A stretch of DNA of 7,656 bases, taken from positions 1-7,656 of the forward strand of contig CAMBWV010000034.1 in the NCBI GenBank assembly GCA_945871755.1, in the 5' to 3' direction. The notes below the pieces were generated by a model, which saw only the letters and a program-made list of their open reading frames with translations, was not told the DNA's origin and did not search any database. This document shows positions 1 through 5,886 of this stretch, piece after piece; the first letter of the stretch is position 1; the number at the start of each line of letters is the position of its first letter. The position numbers and the translations under genes were made by a program. Source of the DNA: an uncultured Bacteroidales bacterium (GTDB taxonomy: Bacteria > Bacteroidota > Bacteroidia > Bacteroidales > Bacteroidaceae).

Positions 1-18
1 CACGTTGCAAGCAACGTG
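1..18. repeat. Left-edge hairpin, first copy
   Basis: An 18-nt inverted repeat has 8-nt arms (CACGTTGC and GCAACGTG) around a central AA. It is followed by CGGTACATT. A second 18-nt palindrome at 59-76 has the same CAC...TTGCAAG...GTG layout and is followed by GTACTTT, so the two look like members of one family with changed but still paired arms. The array may continue left of the window. There is no U-tract beside this copy. Confidence 0.55.
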
Positions 19-41
19 CGGTACATTGCCTTTTCTCAGAG

Positions 42-76
42 AAAAAAAACACCTTACTCACACCTTGCAAGGTGTG
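42..76 (-). terminator. Probable terminator of the prmA transcript
   Basis: The perfect palindrome CACACCTTGCAAGGTGTG lies at 59-76. Read on the minus strand it is followed by AGTAAGGTG and then eight T (complement of the A-run at 42-49). The 5' arm CACCTT can pair with the adjacent AAGGTG, or with a second AAGGTG that abuts the T-run directly. The second pairing gives the classical intrinsic-terminator geometry. It lies about 40 nt beyond the prmA stop codon, where the end of that operon would be expected. The two pairings exclude each other. Confidence 0.6.
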
Positions 77-113
77 GTACTTTCACGTTACTCCAACGGC
101 ATGCAAAGCCAGA

Positions 114-1031
114 CTATCGCCCAAACTTCACGCAAGCCCAGCCGTCCTCGCTGTGCACATCCACCAACGACAGGCCGCACTCCTCGGCCTTCGCCTGAAT
201 GACGGGCACATCGTCCACGTAGAAACCACTCATATATATAATGGCGTGCGGGCGCATGCGGGAGACGTACTGAGGGAGGTCGCGCAGGAGGATATTGCGG
301 TTGATATTGGCGATGATTAGGTCGAAGGGGCCTTTGCCTTCCAGCGTGCTAGCGTCGCCCAGGAGAACGTCAATCTGGTCCATGCCGTTGAGGCGGATGT
401 TCTCCAGCGAATTGTCCACGCACCATTCGTCGTTGTCGATGGCCAGGCAATGGCGCGCACCGCGCATACGGGCCAGGATCGCAAGGATGCTTGTGCCGCA
501 ACCCATATCCAGCACTTCGAGGTCCGTCATGTCGTCATCGAGAATGCGGCAGAGCATTTGCGCAGTCGTGGCATGATGGCCCGTGCCGAAGGACATACGC
601 GGGTCGATGGTGATGCGATACTCCGCCTCGGGCACATCATGGTGGAACGTGCCTGCCACCACACAGCGCTGGCCGATGACGAGCGGTTGGAAATAGTTCT
701 TCTCCCACTCCTCGTTCCAGTCGCGGTTGTCCGCCTCCGCCTGCTCGTAGGCGATGGTGGTATCGGGCAAGGGGAAATCGGCAAGGGCCGCTTCGAGGGC
801 AGCAGCGTCGAAGGCTGCGGCAGGGATATACGCCTTGAATTGCGCCTGACTACTCGCTACGGGGATAAACTCGGGAGCTTCGGGATTGGCACTCCCCTGC
901 TGGCGCGTGTATTCCAGTTGGTCGGTGCGCACGAAACTGTCGAAACCTACGCCAGCCAGGACATCGGCCAATACGTCTTCGATGGCCTCGCTCGTAGGCG
1001 TGATGGTGAAGGTAAACTCTAGGTATTGCAT
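114..1031 (-). CDS. prmA: Ribosomal protein L11 methyltransferase PrmA
   Basis: The 305-residue product should trimethylate ribosomal protein uL11 using S-adenosylmethionine in the cytoplasm. The N-terminal substrate-recognition part (about residues 1-95) is followed by DWNEEWEKNYFQP (104-116), typical of PrmA. FGTGHHATT is at 148-156 and the SAM-binding motif I, LDMGCGTSILA, at about 174-184. The motif usually written N-(I/L)-x-x-N appears as IANINRNIL (240-248), followed by SGF (268-270). The length is close to E. coli PrmA (293 aa). The frame is open for 50 more codons upstream, but that stretch lies inside the 3' end of the upstream methyltransferase gene and has no family resemblance. 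ATG at 1031 begins MQYLEFTFTI, a normal family start. It lies 52 nt after the rsmF-like stop with no visible promoter between, so the two are probably co-transcribed. Confidence 0.95.
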   Translation of the reverse strand: MQYLEFTFTITPTSEAIEDVLADVLAGVGFDSFVRTDQLEYTRQQGSANPEAPEFIPVASSQAQFKAYIPAAAFDAAALEAALADFPLPDTTIAYEQAEADNRDWNEEWEKNYFQPLVIGQRCVVAGTFHHDVPEAEYRITIDPRMSFGTGHHATTAQMLCRILDDDMTDLEVLDMGCGTSILAILARMRGARHCLAIDNDEWCVDNSLENIRLNGMDQIDVLLGDASTLEGKGPFDLIIANINRNILLRDLPQYVSRMRPHAIIYMSGFYVDDVPVIQAKAEECGLSLVDVHSEDGWACVKFGR

Positions 1032-1083
1032 ATACTTGATGATTTTCAATGGGGTAAGGAAAAGGTGGCAACGATGGGCGTTG

Positions 1084-2457
1084 TCAGCGCGTGCGGATGC
1101 GCCACTCGTTGGGATAGAGGTTGTTGGCGCGGTTGCCAAGGTTATTGACGAAGCCCAAGGGCAGTCCCTGGAAGGTGACAATCGTATGGCCGCGCGGCGC
1201 TTCGGCAGGCAGGACGATTGTCTCGCGGCGCAGGTAGCTCAGAGCCGTATCGAGGTCGAGTTCCTGACGCGGGAAGGCATCGGGAGCGCAAGCCGTGGAG
1301 AGCGCCAGGGCATGCTCGGGTATCAGTTTGTGCCCCTTCTGCACCGCCAGCGTAATGCCCGCTTGCAGCATGCGCACATGGGCGGAGAGACGAAGCATCG
1401 TTTCGTAGTGCACCTCGCGAATGGCCGACAGCGAGTCGGGACCAGTGGCGAATATCTTATAGCGCGAACTCTCTGAGAGCCATGCACTCACAGCCTTCGC
1501 CCCCTTGGCCACGGGGCCACTGCCCTGTCGGTCGCGCTTGCCCTTGCGAGGGCTAGCGGAGGGTGTATCGGCAGTTTTGCGCAAGAGGGCGAGGAAGAAG
1601 CCTTCGCCTTTCGCGCGGTGGGGGAAGAAGTGATAGACCGCCTGCTGCGCGCCCGTTGTGTCGCCTTCGATGCCCCACTCCTCCAGCGTCGGGATGGCCA
1701 CCAACTCCGCGCCCAGTTCGCGACAGATGCGCGCCACCTGATGCTCGTCTTCCTCGCGGTTGAAGGTGCAGGTGCTATAGACGAGGTAACCGCCCGTGCG
1801 CAGGGCGGGCCAAACGTCGCTCACGATGTCCCAGCCCACCTGCCTGCACTGCTCCACCAGGCCCGGCGACCACTGGCTGACGGCACCCTCGTCCTTGCGA
1901 AACATCCCCTCGCCCGAACAGGGCACGTCCGTTGCCACAATGTCGAAGCAGCCCTCCAGCGGTGCGAAGTCGGCGCCGTAGGCATTGGTCACAATCACCC
2001 CTGGATGCCCCCATTTCGTCAGATTCTCGGCCAAGATTTGCGCGCGCTGCCGCAGCGGTTCGTTGGCCACCAGCAGGGCATCGTCGGGCAGAAGCGTGCG
2101 CCACAGCGTACTCTTACCGCCAGGGGCTGCGCAGAGGTCGAGCACGCGCTGCGGCACGATGTCCATCGCCCGATAAGCCTGCTCGATAAACATCGACGCG
2201 GCCTCCTGCACATAGAAAGCACCCGCGTGGAGCAGGGGATTGGTGGTAAACGAAGGACGCTCGGCCAGGTATGCTCCTGTGGCGCACCAAGGCACGGGCT
2301 GCATGTCGGGATAGAGGTCGGCGGCGGTTTGCTTGAAAGGGTTCTGGCGAATGCTGACCACGGGCGACGTCGCGAGGGCCTCAGCAAGGGCTTGCGCCTG
2401 CGAGGCACCGAGGATGTCGGCCATCTGTTGGTGAAAAAGGGAAGGGATTGTGGGCAT
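1084..2457 (-). CDS. rsmF: RsmF/NOL1-type rRNA (cytosine-C5) methyltransferase
   Basis: This 457-residue protein belongs to the NOL1/NOP2/Sun family of SAM-dependent RNA m5C methyltransferases. Motif I is DLCAAPGGKST (107-117). Motif IV is DVPCSGEG (177-184) with Cys180. Motif VI is YSTCTFNREEDE (227-238) with Cys230. These two cysteines are the family's catalytic and release pair. A lysine/arginine-rich linker (about 296-322) separates the catalytic part from a C-terminal RNA-binding-like region ending LPLGFVNNLGNRANNLYPNEWRIR, as in RsmF-type proteins. E. coli RsmF modifies C1407 of 16S rRNA; the target here is inferred only. ATG at 2457 is preferred over the in-frame TTG two codons upstream. 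No Shine-Dalgarno is visible. A candidate promoter lies just upstream and prmA follows downstream, giving a two-gene ribosome-modification operon. Confidence 0.9.
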   Translation of the reverse strand: MPTIPSLFHQQMADILGASQAQALAEALATSPVVSIRQNPFKQTAADLYPDMQPVPWCATGAYLAERPSFTTNPLLHAGAFYVQEAASMFIEQAYRAMDIVPQRVLDLCAAPGGKSTLWRTLLPDDALLVANEPLRQRAQILAENLTKWGHPGVIVTNAYGADFAPLEGCFDIVATDVPCSGEGMFRKDEGAVSQWSPGLVEQCRQVGWDIVSDVWPALRTGGYLVYSTCTFNREEDEHQVARICRELGAELVAIPTLEEWGIEGDTTGAQQAVYHFFPHRAKGEGFFLALLRKTADTPSASPRKGKRDRQGSGPVAKGAKAVSAWLSESSRYKIFATGPDSLSAIREVHYETMLRLSAHVRMLQAGITLAVQKGHKLIPEHALALSTACAPDAFPRQELDLDTALSYLRRETIVLPAEAPRGHTIVTFQGLPLGFVNNLGNRANNLYPNEWRIRTR

Positions 2458-2476
2458 GGGCAAAAGATTTCGCCTG

Positions 2477-2510
2477 CAAATTTACTGAAAATCGGCGGGT
2501 TCTAGCGAAA
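2477..2510 (-). promoter_or_regulatory. Candidate promoter for the rsmF-prmA operon
   Basis: On the minus strand TAAATTTG (2477-2484) matches the Bacteroidetes -7 element TAnnTTTG exactly. It lies about 20 nt upstream of the ATG at 2457, which implies a very short leader. The -33 element is weak: TTTC at 2507-2510 with 22 bp spacing, against the usual TTTG and 19-21 bp. The position is right for the first gene of the operon. Confidence 0.45.
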
Positions 2511-2585
2511 CATCCAGAACTTTCGGTGCGGCCGTCGGCATGAACAAAGCCGCCCTCGTAATATAACACATCCAGCCCCCCGTCT

Positions 2586-2605
2586 GCTGCAAATCGCTGC
2601 AAATT
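2586..2605. repeat. Two-copy 10-bp direct repeat
   Basis: GCTGCAAATC is followed at once by GCTGCAAATT. It lies in the 517-bp gap between the phosphoesterase and the rsmF-like gene. The minus-strand reading contains TTTGCAGC, similar to the TTTGCAGG of the candidate rsmF promoter. It could be an operator or chance; nothing else supports a role. Confidence 0.3.
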
Positions 2606-2639
2606 ACCTTTTTTAGAATGTTGCGAAGTGTTAAAGCGA

Positions 2640-2671
2640 TTTGGGTTTCGGCGGAAAATGTTGTATCTTTG
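2640..2671 (+). promoter_or_regulatory. Consensus Bacteroidetes promoter, plus strand
   Basis: TTTG at 2640-2643 and TATCTTTG at 2664-2671 are separated by exactly 20 bp. This matches the primary-sigma consensus of Bacteroidetes (TTTG, 19-21 bp, TAnnTTTG). Transcription would begin near 2677-2681 and point right, against every gene in the window. No plausible plus-strand coding sequence follows. Instead a strong hairpin and T-run begin within a few bases of the predicted start. Confidence 0.65.
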
Positions 2672-2677
2672 TACTAG

Positions 2678-2723
2678 CGAAGAGGAGAAAGCCCATAAAC
2701 AGCGGGTTTTCTCCTCTTTTTTT
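2678..2723 (+). ncRNA. Candidate ~45-nt hairpin RNA
   Basis: The segment between the predicted start of the plus-strand promoter and the end of the terminator T-run would be transcribed as one short RNA that is almost entirely a 14-bp stem. No ORF fits inside it. It may be a stable small RNA, a decoy or abortive transcription unit, or an attenuator whose downstream gene is absent. It matches no RNA family I recognise. The 5' end is estimated from the usual distance to the -7 element. Confidence 0.3.
2681..2723 (+). terminator. Strong intrinsic terminator, plus strand
   Basis: Arms at 2681-2694 (AGAGGAGAAAGCCC) and 2704-2717 pair over 14 bp with one G-U pair, around a 9-nt loop (ATAAACAGC). 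Seven T follow at 2717-2723. On the minus strand the hairpin is not followed by a T-run, so it works only rightwards. It closes the transcript of the promoter at 2640-2671. Confidence 0.75.
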
Positions 2724-2888
2724 GGGCCCAAAAATGGGAATTTTACCTCAGAGATAAATTTTTTTACATTACTGAGAAATTTTTTTCTTGGAGTCTGCGG
2801 ATTTTTTCTCCGTCATGTAGGTGGTTTTTTGGGCGATGTGGAGCGGCTGGACGTTAAAAGATATTTATTTTTTTGGGGCGCTTTTTTT
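2724..2888. other. AT-rich intergenic stretch with no recognised gene
   Basis: This part of the gap holds several T-runs, including two copies of AAATTTTTTT around 2757-2765 and 2777-2786, and a GGGCCC palindrome at 2724-2729. Its composition is clearly more AT-rich than the flanking genes. I see no convincing ORF and no further consensus promoter. The long plus-strand frame crossing it (2628-3116) runs through low-complexity DNA and then antisense to the phosphoesterase gene, so it is not treated as coding. Confidence 0.5.
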
Positions 2889-2948
2889 GAGGATGAAAGA
2901 GGATGGAAGAGGATGGGAGAGGATGAAAGAGGACGGGAGAGGAGGGGA
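2889..2948. repeat. Six-copy 10-bp tandem repeat (GAGGATGRRA)
   Basis: There are six consecutive decamers: GAGGATGAAA, GAGGATGGAA, GAGGATGGGA, GAGGATGAAA, GAGGACGGGA, GAGGAGGGGA. All differences are purine changes at positions 8-9, T-to-C or T-to-G at position 6, or similar single steps. The plus strand is almost all purine. It abuts the 7-bp array that follows without a gap. Confidence 0.85.
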
Positions 2949-2983
2949 ATTCCTCATTCCTCATTCCTAATTCCTCATTCCCC
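2949..2983. repeat. Five-copy 7-bp tandem repeat (ATTCCTC)
   Basis: There are five consecutive heptamers: ATTCCTC, ATTCCTC, ATTCCTA, ATTCCTC, ATTCCCC. The strand bias reverses at the junction with the decamers, from purine-rich to pyrimidine-rich, so GAGGGGAATTCCTC forms a near-palindrome there. The two copies nearest the gene supply the last codons and the TGA stop of the phosphoesterase on the minus strand. Because the stop spans a unit junction, extra units added beyond it would not change the protein. Confidence 0.85.
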
Positions 2984-3466
2984 CAACTCCACCACCTCCA
3001 AATCCTTGAACTGGCAGCCGTCGATGGTGAAGCGGACGAGGGTGCGCACTTGCTGCCAGCCTTGGCGGCCTGCGGCACCGGGATTGATGTGGAGGCAGTC
3101 GAGGGATTTATCGTAGAGGACTTTTAGGATGTGGGAGTGACCGGAGATGAAGAGGCGGGGCGGATTGGCTTGGATTTTTGCGCGGATGCTGCGGTCGTAG
3201 TTGCCGGGGTATCCGCCGATGTGTTTCATCAGAACATCGGCCTCCTCCACGCGGAAGCGCAACACCTCGGGGAAGAGGCGTCGCACATCGCCGCCGTCAA
3301 TATTGCCGTGGACGGCGCGCAGGGTGCAGAGGTCGGCCAGGCGGTCGGCCACTTCCATCGAACCGATGTCGCCCGCGTGCCAGATTTCGTCGCACTCGGC
3401 AAAGTATTTCGCAAAACGATCGTCCCAATAGCCGTGCGTATCGCTGAGCAGTCCTATTCGCTTCAT
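2975..3466 (-). CDS. YfcE/MJ0936-type metallophosphoesterase
   Basis: This 163-residue protein is a single calcineurin-like phosphoesterase domain of the small YfcE type, a two-metal phosphodiesterase group acting in the cytoplasm. Expected metal ligands are all present: D9 and H11 in SDTHG (8-12), D33 in GDIG, N55 in GNID (54-57), H82, and H110/H112 in GHSH (109-112). NPGA follows at 128-131. The natural substrate of this subfamily is not established; E. coli YfcE cleaves model phosphodiesters in vitro. ATG at 3466 puts the first strand (KRIGLLSDTH) right at the N-terminus, as the family requires. It lies 14 nt after the cytidylate-kinase-like stop, so the two are very likely one transcript. 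The C-terminus runs into the heptamer repeats but the domain is complete. Confidence 0.9.
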   Translation of the reverse strand: MKRIGLLSDTHGYWDDRFAKYFAECDEIWHAGDIGSMEVADRLADLCTLRAVHGNIDGGDVRRLFPEVLRFRVEEADVLMKHIGGYPGNYDRSIRAKIQANPPRLFISGHSHILKVLYDKSLDCLHINPGAAGRQGWQQVRTLVRFTIDGCQFKDLEVVELGE

Positions 3467-3480
3467 AATATCTGGCGGAA

Positions 3481-4167
3481 CTATAGACCGAGTTTGCGGA
3501 GGGCAAACTGTTTGATGAACTGTGCCGTGGCCTCAATGCCTAGCACGGAGGAATTGATGCAGAGGTGGTAGGTTTCGGCGGCTCCCCAGGTGTTGGCGCT
3601 GTAGAAGTTGTAGAAGGCGGCGCGCTTCTCGTCGCCGTGCTCCATCATGCGCTGCGCCACCTTGGGCGTGACGTTCGCCTGCTCGCAGATGCGCTTCAGG
3701 CGGTCGGCAGGGTCGGCAGAGATGAATACGTTGACGCAACGCGGATGGTCGCGCAGGATGTAGTCTGCACAGCGACCGATGAAGAGGCACGAGCCGCGCT
3801 TGGACGCCTTGCGGATGGCGTCGCTCTGGATGCGGAAGAGGTTTTCGTCGCTCACGCTGCTGGCATAGAAATCGCCGTTGCCGCTGATAATGGGTGTGAT
3901 GGTGCCGAGCATGGAGCGGAAGAAGCCCTTGCGCTCGTCGTTTCGCTCGAACAGTTCGGGGTTGAACCCGCTTTCCTCGGCGGCCAACGAGAGGATTTCC
4001 TTGTCGTAGTAGGCAATGCCCAACTCCTCGGACAGCAGTTTGCCGATGGCGCGACCGCCACTGCCCAACTGGCGCCCGATGGTGAGAACGTAGGGCGCAG
4101 GGTCGGTGGTGATGGGAGAACTGAGGTCGTTCTCGTAGGTGGGATGCAACTGGTTCTGTATATCCAT
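3481..4167 (-). CDS. Cytidylate kinase-like family protein
   Basis: This 228-residue P-loop kinase-like protein resembles the cytidylate kinase-like family (often annotated as cytidylate kinase 2), common in Bacteroidales and Firmicutes beside a genuine cmk. The nucleotide-binding loop is GRQLGSGGRAIGK (31-43). YYDKEIL is at 53-59 and GRCADYIL, a lid/base-binding-like segment, at 131-138. A family-typical tail with FYNFYSANTWG (185-195) and INSSVLG (204-210) follows. The first 25 residues before YVLTIGRQ form an extension with no clear homology; ATG at 4167 is the only evident start, since V27 is GTT and cannot initiate. Substrate and reaction have not been shown for most members, so nucleotide monophosphate phosphorylation is inferred. 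No consensus promoter is visible upstream. The five-hairpin array ends about 10 nt before the start codon, so it would form the mRNA leader if transcription comes from the transporter gene. Confidence 0.85.
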   Translation of the reverse strand: MDIQNQLHPTYENDLSSPITTDPAPYVLTIGRQLGSGGRAIGKLLSEELGIAYYDKEILSLAAEESGFNPELFERNDERKGFFRSMLGTITPIISGNGDFYASSVSDENLFRIQSDAIRKASKRGSCLFIGRCADYILRDHPRCVNVFISADPADRLKRICEQANVTPKVAQRMMEHGDEKRAAFYNFYSANTWGAAETYHLCINSSVLGIEATAQFIKQFALRKLGL

Positions 4168-4177
4168 AGTGGTGGGG

Positions 4178-4305
4178 GTTTCGGTCGCTTTGCGACCTAG
4201 TTTCAGACGGGCGCTGCGCGCCCTAGTTTCAACGGAAGCCTGCGGCTTCCTGGTTTCAGGGAAGCCTTTGGGCTTCCTGTTTCAACGCAGCCTTCGGCTG
4301 CTAGC
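4178..4305. repeat. Array of five hairpins with a conserved linker
   Basis: Five short inverted repeats lie at 4183-4197 (GGTCGC/GCGACC), 4209-4223 (GGGCGC/GCGCCC), 4234-4250 (GGAAGCC/GGCTTCC), 4260-4277 (GGAAGCC/GGCTTCC) and 4287-4301 (GCAGCC/GGCTGC). Their starts are 25-27 bp apart. Loops are 3-4 nt. The linkers are nearly constant: TAGTTTCAGA, TAGTTTCAACG, TGGTTTCAG, TGTTTCAAC, with GTTTC before the first and TAG after the last. The arms differ between copies yet always stay complementary. The array fills most of the spacer between the MATE stop and the kinase-like start. No T-run follows any hairpin, so they are not typical intrinsic terminators. Confidence 0.85.
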
Positions 4306-4364
4306 TCGATAGTCGGAGCATTTAATTTTTTAGGGGGGAGTCAGAGACCGTTGATATGATACGA

Positions 4365-5726
4365 TTATGCTACTTGCAGGGCTCGTAGTATGCGGATTTG
4401 CCGAACGAGCAGGATGAAGGAAAGCACTGAGGCCAAAGCGTCGGAGAGGGGCATGGCATACCAGACGCCGTCCGTGGGACTCTCGAAGAAATGGGGCAAG
4501 AGGAGAAGGGCTGGCAAGAGGAAAATCATCTGGCGCGAAAGGGAGAGGAAGATGCTCTTGCCTGGGCTGCCGATACTCTGGAAGAAGGCGGTCGAAACGA
4601 TTTGCATGCCTATCAAGGGAAACATCATCACGACAATGCGCAGGCCATGGGCCGACTCGCCGATGAGTTCGGGCGCATCCTTGGCGAATATCTGCACGCA
4701 GGGCGTGGCAAAGAAAGTGCCGACGAGGAAACCCAACGTGGTGATGCAGGTGGCCACAAGGATGGTGAGTTTGACGACGCGCTCGAGGCGGGCGTAGCGG
4801 CGCGCGCCGAAGTTGTAGCCTGCGATGGGCTGCATACCCTGATTGAGACCGATGACCACAAAGACGATGAGCATCAGGAGGCGGTTGGTGATACCAAAAG
4901 CGCCCACGGCCACGTCGCCACCGTACTCGGCCATGGAGCGCGTGACGATGACAGCCAGCAAACAGGCACAGGCATTGACGAGGAACTGCGGCAAACCGAT
5001 GGTCATCGAATCGCGCATGATGCGGAAGTCGGGGCGCACCTGCTCGCGCTGCAGATGAATGAACTGACGGCGGTCGGAGAAAAGGTGAAACTGCCACACA
5101 AGCATACAGCATTGCGCCAGAATCGTGGCGAGGGCGGCTCCGCGGATGCCCCAACCGAAGACGAAGATGAAGAGGGGAGCCAAGAGGATGTTGATAATGA
5201 CGGTGCCGAAGGTGGCATACATCGCCTCCTTGGGGCGGTTCGTAGAGCGGAGCATGGCGTTGAGGCCCAGGTAAAGGTGGGTGACGACATTGCCAATCAG
5301 AATGACGGTCATGAAGTCGTAGGCATAGGGAAGGGTGTCGTCGCTCGCACCGAAGAAGCGCAGGATGGGCGTGAGGAAGGCCTGAAGCACGAGACCGAGA
5401 ATCAAGCCCATGGCCACGTTCATAATTAGGACGTTGCCTAGGATGCGCTGCGCGGTGTGGTAATCCTTCTGCCCCAAGCGGATGCTCATCAGTGTGGCCG
5501 CACCGACACCGACCATTGCACCAAAGGCGGCGGTGAGCGACATGATGGGATTGGTCAGCGCCAAGCCCATGATAGCCTTCTCGCCCACGCCTTGGCCGAT
5601 GAAGATGCCGTCCACAATATTATACAAGGAGGAGGCGGTCATGGCGATAATGGCGGGGATGGCGTATTGCATGAGCAGGCGGCCTACTGGCTTTTCGCCT
5701 AGCTCGTTTAGGGTGTCTTTTTGCAT
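4365..5726 (-). CDS. MATE family efflux transporter, MepA-like
   Basis: This 453-residue inner-membrane protein has about twelve hydrophobic segments in two homologous halves (about 15-215 and 237-445), joined by a charged loop SDRRQFIHLQREQ (217-229). Family length is about 450. Motifs include the N-terminal GRLLMQYAIPAI (15-26), SSLYNIVDGIFIGQ (32-45), QGMQPIAGYNFGARR (296-310) and FQSIGSPGKS (382-391), all characteristic of MepA-type MATE exporters. These use a Na+ or H+ gradient to export cationic drugs, dyes or metabolites; the substrate here cannot be told from sequence. ATG at 5726 gives the usual short cytosolic N-terminus. No regulator gene is adjacent. The upstream spacer holds a TCTAGA 9-bp array, within which the minus strand reads TAGATTTT, one base off the -7 consensus, so a promoter there is possible but weak. 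Confidence 0.93.
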   Translation of the reverse strand: MQKDTLNELGEKPVGRLLMQYAIPAIIAMTASSLYNIVDGIFIGQGVGEKAIMGLALTNPIMSLTAAFGAMVGVGAATLMSIRLGQKDYHTAQRILGNVLIMNVAMGLILGLVLQAFLTPILRFFGASDDTLPYAYDFMTVILIGNVVTHLYLGLNAMLRSTNRPKEAMYATFGTVIINILLAPLFIFVFGWGIRGAALATILAQCCMLVWQFHLFSDRRQFIHLQREQVRPDFRIMRDSMTIGLPQFLVNACACLLAVIVTRSMAEYGGDVAVGAFGITNRLLMLIVFVVIGLNQGMQPIAGYNFGARRYARLERVVKLTILVATCITTLGFLVGTFFATPCVQIFAKDAPELIGESAHGLRIVVMMFPLIGMQIVSTAFFQSIGSPGKSIFLSLSRQMIFLLPALLLLPHFFESPTDGVWYAMPLSDALASVLSFILLVRQIRILRALQVA

Positions 5727-5758
5727 GGTGGTTGGTTTTTTGGGGGAGGATGCTCGAG

Positions 5759-5830
5759 GATTCTAGAGGATCTAGAGAATCTAGAGAATCTAGAAATTCT
5801 AGAAATTCTAGAAAATCTAGAAATTCTAGA
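5759..5830. repeat. Eight-copy 9-bp tandem repeat (RAWTCTAGA)
   Basis: Eight consecutive nonamers each end in TCTAGA: GATTCTAGA, GGATCTAGA, GAATCTAGA twice, AATTCTAGA twice, AAATCTAGA, AATTCTAGA. A ninth, degraded copy (GATTCCGGT) follows at 5831-5839. The six palindromic bases are invariant at strict 9-bp spacing while the three bases between vary only among A, G and T. The array lies 33 bp upstream of the MATE start codon. Since 9 is a multiple of three it stays open in several frames (Leu-Glu-Asn/Ile on plus, Ser-Arg-Ile/Phe on minus), but no gene is supported. Confidence 0.92.
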
Positions 5831-5862
5831 GATTCCGGTTAATCTGGGCTCGCGACATTCTT

Positions 5863-5881
5863 GGGGCGGCTTGGCCGTCCC
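5863..5881 (-). terminator. Hairpin just after menA, possible terminator
   Basis: Arms GGGGCGGC (5863-5870) and GCCGTCCC (5874-5881) flank a TTG loop, with one G-T pair on the plus strand (an A-C mismatch on the minus). The hairpin begins about 6 nt beyond the menA stop. No T-run follows on the minus strand, so it may protect or trim the 3' end rather than terminate by itself. Confidence 0.35.
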
Positions 5882-5886
5882 TCCCC

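Noticed and set aside
1032..1181. 50-residue N-terminal extension of PrmA
   Set aside because: It lies within the end of the rsmF-like coding region and the short spacer. The family N-terminus begins at the ATG at 1031.
1618..2505. 295-codon plus-strand open frame
   Set aside because: It is antisense to the rsmF-like gene, whose motifs are unmistakable. The translation is rich in Arg, Gly and His with no domain, typical of an antisense shadow in GC-rich DNA.
2747..2786. Possible second terminator (CTCAG/CTGAG before a T-run)
   Set aside because: The stem is only five pairs with a long AT-rich loop, which is too weak to claim.
2628..3116. 162-codon plus-strand frame downstream of the consensus promoter
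   Set aside because: Its first part crosses the promoter, terminator and tandem repeats, and its end is antisense to the phosphoesterase. Its start also precedes the predicted transcription start.
4178..4305. CRISPR array
   Set aside because: The constant parts are only 8-10 nt and the variable parts are palindromes, not unique spacers. No cas gene is nearby.
4491..5429. 312-codon plus-strand open frame
   Set aside because: It is antisense to the MATE gene. The product is charged, low in complexity and unlike any family I know; the opposite frame gives a complete twelve-helix transporter.
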